Positions 1-56,643 of a stretch of 56,643 nucleotides of DNA are shown here, piece by piece (within the stretch, counting starts at the first letter, position 1; each line of letters begins with the position of its first letter). Origin of the DNA: Branchiostoma floridae (Eukaryota; Chordata; Leptocardii; Amphioxiformes; Branchiostomatidae); contig NC_049980.1 of NCBI RefSeq assembly GCF_000003815.2, positions 16,200,096-16,256,738 of the forward strand, written 5' to 3'. Both the position numbers and the translations under genes were made by a program. The notes beneath the pieces were generated by a model, which saw only the letters and a list, made by a program, of their open reading frames with translations, did not search any database and was not told where the DNA came from.

Positions 1-882
1 GTCGATGGAATGGATTTTTTATTCTAAGAGGTAACTAATAAGTAAAGTAAGATACGTTTGTTTGGTAAGTAATACTTTGATACTAAAATTGCCTCGCATG
101 TTCCCCTGACCCTAGTGAGCCTGGGGTATGGCCACAATTAGGACCACAGATAGATGAGGTCCATTTTTCATCTTACTTGTCCGGTCATTCTATACGTCAC
201 ATTGACACGATATGACCGAAGCACCTCGGTACACCTCGGGCATTGGGATCAAGGGAATTTTATTCCTTCACGTCCAGATGGGGGGGGGGGGGTAATTAAG
301 TTTCCTCTCAGCCATAACAAAGACAAGGAATCCTTGAACCAGGAAGGTCACCAAGTGGGGGTCAGACTAAATATTGCTCTCTAATCTCTTTGTTAGTGTG
401 TATAAATAGGAAGGACGGACTCAAGTGTTAGGTTTAGGGCTAGGGGTGGCTGTCATCCGGTCTGGTGTTAAAGCGATATCCCACCGGGCCTGTCCGTCAG
501 GTTCGTTTAAGGGTAGATTGGCGTACAAAGTCTTATAGGTGGGAGATAAGGACGTGGTCTCACTATTACGCACATACCAACAATCTGTGTATTTGTTATG
601 TTCAATTTTGTTGTGATATGTTGCTTTCAACGATTTTTTTTCATTATTTTGATACTTCGCAATTAAGACATCGCAGCATCTGCATCGAGGCAGCTACTCG
701 AGAGAAATATAACGAAGAATGAATGTGTTCAAATATGATGTAGAAAATCCTTTATAAAGTGTGTCCACACTCTCAGTAATCCTCTGTACAAAGAGTGTCT
801 CCATGCACATATATCGACTCACAAACCAACTCGTCGGTAACGGAAACGTTTGAATTGCAGCCGTTCTTGTCTTTTTCGACAG
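1..882. other. Upstream flank or intron, no gene recognised
   Basis: No exon with a signal peptide ending in codon phase 2 could be found. The good-looking donor at 65 follows an in-frame stop. A 13-base G run lies at 280-292. The sequence is probably the intron after the signal-peptide exon, but promoter or intergenic DNA is possible. Confidence 0.4.
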
Positions 883-52018
<51,136 letters not shown>

Positions 52019-53285
52019 TGTACATGTTCGCATAGTAGGGCTATCTCTGTGCCATTTGTAAATCCTTTTGGTATTGGACACAAGAAAATGAACATCGTTC
52101 CATCCTATCTCTGCAAAGTCTATTATTCTCATCATGAGAGTTTGTAATTTTGAAATGAAGTATTGATATGAGTAGGAAGTGTGCAAAGTCCAAACTATAA
52201 AAAATATGTATGTTCTAACTGAGAATTGTGGATTGTGTTAGCCGGTGTATCCCAAAGAAATGCAGTACCAGTCAAACAAATTTCCTGGACAAAACCTTTG
52301 TTATATCTACTTTACTTAATACAGTCTTTTTGTACACTGCAGGAAAAAAAAAGATATAAAAAAAGGACAAAAAATATGCAATTTTCTGTACTCTCTTAGA
52401 GGCATAAAATGTTAACGTATTTTATAAGCCAACAAACTGAGTTTGTACTACCACGTGAATTAGTTATTTCTTGTATTGTCGGCATAGCTAATAGTGATGA
52501 GTTTTGAGAGAATTAAGAGGAAAGAACTATGATATACCTTCTTTGGAGATTCATGTACATGTAACCTACATAGTAATGAACATTGTGCATCATACCAATG
52601 TGTATAAAGCTGTGATCATTATCTCTCAAGTAACACAATTTAAGGCCAATGTTTCAACAAGATACTATAGGCCATTTTTTTTTCTTTACTGAATATACAA
52701 TCAAGTAGCTTTTCTAAGTTTAAATACGCTGCTAAGTGTTGTCAGTAGTATGGCAGGGCATTGAATCACACAAGTAATTATGTTACATTTATTTGCACAT
52801 CTGGCTTCCAAGGTAGAAAACCTAACAAATACTTGAAATCGTTCCTTTTCAAAAGTTATCTGTAGATGATATTTGTATGTAAGCAAATAAGGGTGCTTAC
52901 AAATTATAACCAACTGCATAAGTTGAATGAAAACCTTTTTGAATGTAAAAAGGTTGTTATAGTCTTTACCGGTGAACTTTGCCTCGTCATATCAGCATTC
53001 ACTTGACCATTCTATGTCACTCATAGAAAGATGCTTTATTCATGAAGTAAAAAGGAGTCATTGTAGACTTCCCTAAAAAAAGTTGACCCAATTTACCATG
53101 GTGCTATTCACACCCTTCGGAATGAAATTGTAGATAATAGTCAGAGGCAGACAGATTGATTCAAATGCTCTGTTGGTGGACCAAGAAAATGTTTTGAGTG
53201 CACTTATGTGAGGGGCAGCTGAATGTCTAATGGTTTCCAAGGATAGTCATTCCATAAGCAAATAAAGATGTATGCAATTTCTGCC
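52019..53285 (+). other. FBN: Fibrillin 3' UTR (inferred)
   Basis: AT-rich sequence without further exons, ending at a plausible poly(A) site with AATAAA at 53261-53266 and a GT-rich element at 53294-53306. Gives a 3' UTR of about 1.26 kb. Confidence 0.6.
53261..53266 (+). terminator. Candidate fibrillin poly(A) signal
   Basis: Canonical AATAAA about 1.24 kb after the fibrillin stop codon, followed within 25-40 bases by GGTTTGTTGTGTTGC, a typical GU-rich downstream element. Confidence 0.6.
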
Positions 53286-53522
53286 TTCAGATGGTTTGTT
53301 GTGTTGCTAAGCCTGACATTGCATTGCTATAGGTGCTTCCGTGAGGAGCCACTAGTCTAGTGCAACCCAAGACGTTGTTCTTATATACAATTATTTATGA
53401 AATACATGTTTAAAAAAATAAGTGTAAAACTATTAAATGCAGTGTTAAATACACAGGATGTATGCAAAGTTAACTCTATTTAGCAAAAGTGATGGCTACA
53501 CAACATGCACACTCAAGACTCC

Positions 53523-53528
53523 TTTATT
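53523..53528 (-). terminator. Candidate IDH poly(A) signal (minus strand)
   Basis: TTTATT on the + strand is AATAAA on the minus strand, about 0.9 kb after the IDH stop codon. The minus-strand downstream sequence GAGTGTGCATGTTGTGTAG is GU-rich. Confidence 0.5.
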
Positions 53529-54435
53529 GGGCAAACAAGTCATGTGGCACAAAGTAAGAAGTAAGTAGGAGGTAGTCAGACATTTCATTCCTCACTTTTC
53601 ATAACAGAACAATTCATGCTGGGGTTAAGCCTCACACCAAGTGAGTAGATGTACATGTCTTTCATTCTGGTAATGACAGCTTATGCTCTTTATCTGCACA
53701 TGCAGGAAACTGTGATGATGACCCAGTGCCTTGTGGAGTTGACATTGGTGGGGTTTGACAAGTCTCAAACTTAAATTATTGACATTTGCTACTACATTGT
53801 ACCTCCAAGATCTGACTCACCTGCTATGGGCTGCAGGTTGGTCAAAAGCTTGAAGGTGACTCCCTGAAATTACAATGCAGACCAGTTTTAAGCATGCTCA
53901 TTGGTAGCTTCTAGCAGGCAAAGCCATGGTGGATGTGCAGGATTTGGGCACCAAAGAAAGATTAATCAAGGAGGCATGAAAATAGCAAGGCTTGACATGA
54001 ATCAGTACTCAGTTGTGGAACCTAGAGAACTTTAACTGTCATGACAGTAAGAATGTAGATTACCACTGGTACATGTATAACACACACAGTCAACATACAT
54101 ACATATGTATTTTAAATTTTCACAGCAATTCTTTAGCACTCTTATTTTCATCCCTACTTGTTTTTGAATCCACAATTTCTTGTTCTACACTTTGACATGG
54201 CAACTTTGGTGATACAGAAGCAAGGCAATAATTTAGTATCAACACCAATTTTCTTTTCTATTGCTTTACTTTCAAATACATTACAGGTTTAGCTAGTTGA
54301 GTTGTGGCAGTATATAGTACAGAACTTGAAGTTAGACTTCCCCCAAAATAGTATACACTGCATACAACACACATGGTTCTGCACTTCAGTCCCTCATGAC
54401 ATGAACTGTCCCACATGGACACTGGTTGGTTCAGT

Positions 54436-54517
54436 CTAGTTGCCCATCTTCCTCTTCAGTTCTTCCTCAATGGCCTCCAGGAAGTCCATAGTGTATAGGT
54501 ACTGGCCTGGCTTCACA
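54436..54517 (-). CDS. IDH: NADP-dependent isocitrate dehydrogenase, last coding exon
   Basis: Minus-strand exon encoding VKPGQYLYTMDFLEAIEEEL, ending KRKMGN and stop (TAG at 54438-54436). With the previous exon it aligns with the C-terminus of animal NADP-IDH (human IDH2 ...[20 protein letters not shown]). This enzyme converts isocitrate to 2-oxoglutarate with NADPH production. It does not end in a peroxisomal SKL/AKL signal as IDH1 does, which leans towards the mitochondrial type, but this is not decisive. The acceptor CTGCAG is read on the minus strand; 82 bases. Confidence 0.88.
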
Positions 54518-54791
54518 CTGCAGGGAAGTAGTGAAACCAGACACATATCAATTGTTTTTCATGCAGCAGTTTGGTATTCAGGTACATCAGTACAAGAACA
54601 TCTCTGTCTACTAAGTCACAGACTTGGTTTTGCAATAGAGGGTAACAGGTTTTGCAGAATTTGTAAGTTTGTAGTTGACATATTTCTGTGGTATAGATTC
54701 TGAAAGAGGAACAAAAACCACAGTGAACATTTCAAGATTTACACAGTACATTTGTACTACATGAAGCTGTTATCGTGTCAATTTGACTTAC

Positions 54792-54887
54792 TTGGCCATG
54801 CCTCCATAGACACATCCTGCCAAGTCCTTGGTCATCTTCCCAGAATCCACGGTGTCAACACAGGCTTGCTCAAGGGTCTGACAGAAC
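54792..54887 (-). CDS. IDH: NADP-dependent isocitrate dehydrogenase, penultimate exon
   Basis: Encodes [16 protein letters not shown] followed by [15 protein letters not shown]. The SG-x-MTKDLAGC block is a hallmark of the C-terminal part of NADP-IDH. Minus-strand acceptor GTTGTAG, donor GTAAGT; phases join exactly to the last exon, giving an Asn codon across the junction. 96 bases. Upstream exons lie beyond the window end; the intron between contains the retrotransposon at 55078-56643. Confidence 0.9.
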
Positions 54888-55077
54888 CTACAACACAAAA
54901 TGAGAGACTATTACAAAACTAAACTCACAGAACAGCATAGAAGAACCTGCTTATATCATGACGAGATGTATACTGCCAAAGGAAACACATTTGACCACCC
55001 ATTGACATCCAGTGCTGAGTTCATCAACAAAGCTCCAAACAAGGACCTGTTAATGTTATCTTACACAGAGAAGTTGA

Positions 55078-56643
55078 CTAGTTCCACACGATGGAGGTGA
55101 AGTAACACAATTTTCAAGCAAGCTTCTCAGCAAACCCCTGGACATAGCAGAGCATTTCGCAAAGTTCTATGACACCAAGGTTGCCAACCTTCGCTCTGGT
55201 ATGAGCAACACAGCCGGTGATGAAACATACGCAAACCTCGGGCAGGAGGCCTTCGTGTTAAAGTCAGTCACAGTAAGGGACGTGCACAAGATTCTGTCAA
55301 GACTTCCGGATGGTAAAACCCCAGGATGCGACGGAATAGACAACAAACTCCTGAGGATTTCTTCAGACATCATAGCAGAACCACTGACTTACATAATCAA
55401 TTTGTCTTTTGCAACAGGAACTTTCCCAGCAAAATGGAAGCATGCCAAGGTGATACCGCTTCTGAAAGACAGCAGTAAACCACTGTCCGGACAAAACTCT
55501 CGCCCTGTAAGTCTCCTTCCAACTTGTGGCAAGGTATGCGAGATTGTTGCCAGTGAACAGATCGTCTCATACTTCTCCCGTTCAGGTCATCAATCAGAAG
55601 CACAACACGCGTACCGTAAACTCCACTCTACAGAAACAGTCCTTCTGAAGATGACAGATGAGTGGCTGGACAGTATGGACAAAGGACTGATGACCTCGGT
55701 AGTGTTGCTGGACTACAGTGCGGCGTTTGACTTAGTAGACCACGTCCATCTTCAGAAGAAACTCGAAATGTACGGTTTCTCAGAGGAAGCGTTGTCTTGG
55801 ATCATGTCATACTTGTCAAACCGCAAGTGGCAGGTCTATGCAAACGGGGCATACAGTCAGAGCCGAGTGTTACAATGCGGGGTGCCGCAGGGAAGTTGTT
55901 TGGGACCACAACTGTACAGTATTTACGTCAATGACATGTCCAGTACAGTAGAGAATGGGGAACTGGACCAGTATGCTGACGACAGTACAGTACATGCAGC
56001 AGGACGCACTGTACAGGACATAAGAACAAAGACTCTGGTGGATTTAGAATGTGTAGCTAAATGGTCGGACCACAACATGCTTAAACTGAACAACGGCAAG
56101 ACAAAGGCCATGCTGGTTGGGACGTCTAAGAAGACAAGAGTCGCACCTCCACTTCAGTTGGAACTCAGGGGGCAGAGTTTACAACAAGTACCCACGGTCA
56201 AGCTTTTGGGAGTGCATGTCGACCAAGACCTCACATTCGACAATCACGTCGACCATGTTGTAAAGAACTGTAATAGAAGCATGGCGCAAGTGAACAGGGT
56301 GGGGAAATTACTTCCGCGCAGACTGAGGATAAAACTGATTCAGGCCCTTGTACTAACACATCTAGACTACTGCAGTTCGGTGTGGGCAAGTACGTCTAAG
56401 AAGAACATAAACCGGCTACAGGTCGTGCAGAACAGAGCGGCCAGGATCGCCCTCGGTTGCCACAGGTACACAAGCAGGGACGCTTTGCTGCAGACGCTAG
56501 GATGGCTGTCCGTGGAAGACAGAATCCAGCAGAAAAGTGTAGTGACTTTTCGTAAGATGATGAAAAACAAACAACCAGTCTCTCTGTATAAAAAGGTCAA
56601 AATGCAGTCCCATGGATATCAAACACGCTCATCAAAATCCCAA
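55078..56643 (+). mobile_element. Non-LTR retrotransposon, reverse transcriptase frame (open at window end)
   Basis: An uninterrupted frame of 522 codons follows a stop at 55075-55077 and runs off the window. RT motifs in order: DGKTPGCDGID (finger), DYSAAFD at 55711-55731 (first catalytic Asp), GVPQGSCLGP from 55882, and the catalytic YADD at 55972-55983. The C-terminal part has LLGVHVDQDLTF and NRAARIALG, typical of LINE ORF2 proteins of the CR1/Jockey type. The endonuclease domain is absent upstream and the IDH exon begins about 190 bases before the frame, so the copy is 5'-truncated. It lies in an intron of IDH, antisense to it. The lack of stops suggests a recent insertion. Confidence 0.92.

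Noticed and set aside
1-64. Possible first exon ending at the GTAAGT at 65
   Set aside because: The phase needed to join the FUN exon contains a TAA stop and would create a TGA across the junction.
154-384. Open frame with a hydrophobic start as the fibrillin signal-peptide exon
   Set aside because: No donor in codon phase 2 within or at the end of the frame and no resemblance to fibrillin N-termini.
54900-55100. 66-codon frame before the retrotransposon as its endonuclease domain
   Set aside because: It is in a different frame from the RT, lacks endonuclease motifs and contains nothing recognisable; it is probably intron or linker sequence.

Overview
This window is animal genomic DNA, about 57 kb with two 100-base assembly gaps (7505-7604 and 18851-18950). 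Nearly all of it, 883 to 52018 on the + strand, is one intron-rich gene for a fibrillin, the large cysteine-rich extracellular-matrix protein of microfibrils. I recognise 68 coding exons with consistent GT-AG splice sites and phases. Their order follows vertebrate fibrillin almost domain for domain: fibrillin unique N-terminal (FUN) domain, EGFs, hybrid domain 1, two calcium-binding EGFs (cbEGF), TB1, a Pro/Gly-rich hinge, EGF4, cbEGFs, TB2, three cbEGFs, hybrid 2, cbEGF10, TB3, twelve cbEGFs, TB4, two, TB5, seven, TB6, five, TB7, seven, and a C-terminal propeptide with a furin site. Compared with human FBN1 there is one extra EGF near the N-terminus and one extra cbEGF before TB2. The signal-peptide exon was not found and probably lies upstream.

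The single vertebrate-like fibrillin, the introns rich in small transposons and the frequent ACATGTACATGT palindromes suggest an invertebrate deuterostome, most likely an amphioxus (Branchiostoma). This is an inference, not something the sequence proves.

Layout: 1-882 has no recognised gene. Exons 1-6 (883-10647) code for the FUN, EGF and hybrid-1 N-terminus and are separated by long introns. Exons 7-13 (13763-18504) code for cbEGF1-2, TB1 and the hinge with EGF4. Exons 14-67 (within the second gap to 51166) are the dense cbEGF/TB array. Exon 68 (51373-52018) codes for the C-terminal propeptide, including an asprosin-like fragment. The introns carry several recognisable elements: a hAT-type MITE with an 8-bp target duplication, a 103-bp hairpin element with a near-perfect 9-bp duplication, a Tc1/mariner-like MITE flanked by TA, a 5S rRNA-derived sequence, and two tRNA-derived SINE copies.

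Downstream and convergent on the - strand are the last two coding exons (54436-54517 and 54792-54887) of an NADP-dependent isocitrate dehydrogenase. The next IDH intron upstream contains a non-LTR retrotransposon whose reverse-transcriptase frame is open from 55078 to the end of the window. Candidate poly(A) signals of the two convergent genes lie about 260 bases apart. I saw no clear sign of an undescribed system. The most interesting points are the tandem EGF exon, the asprosin-like C-terminus, the conserved RGD in TB4 and the transposon insertions with intact target-site duplications.
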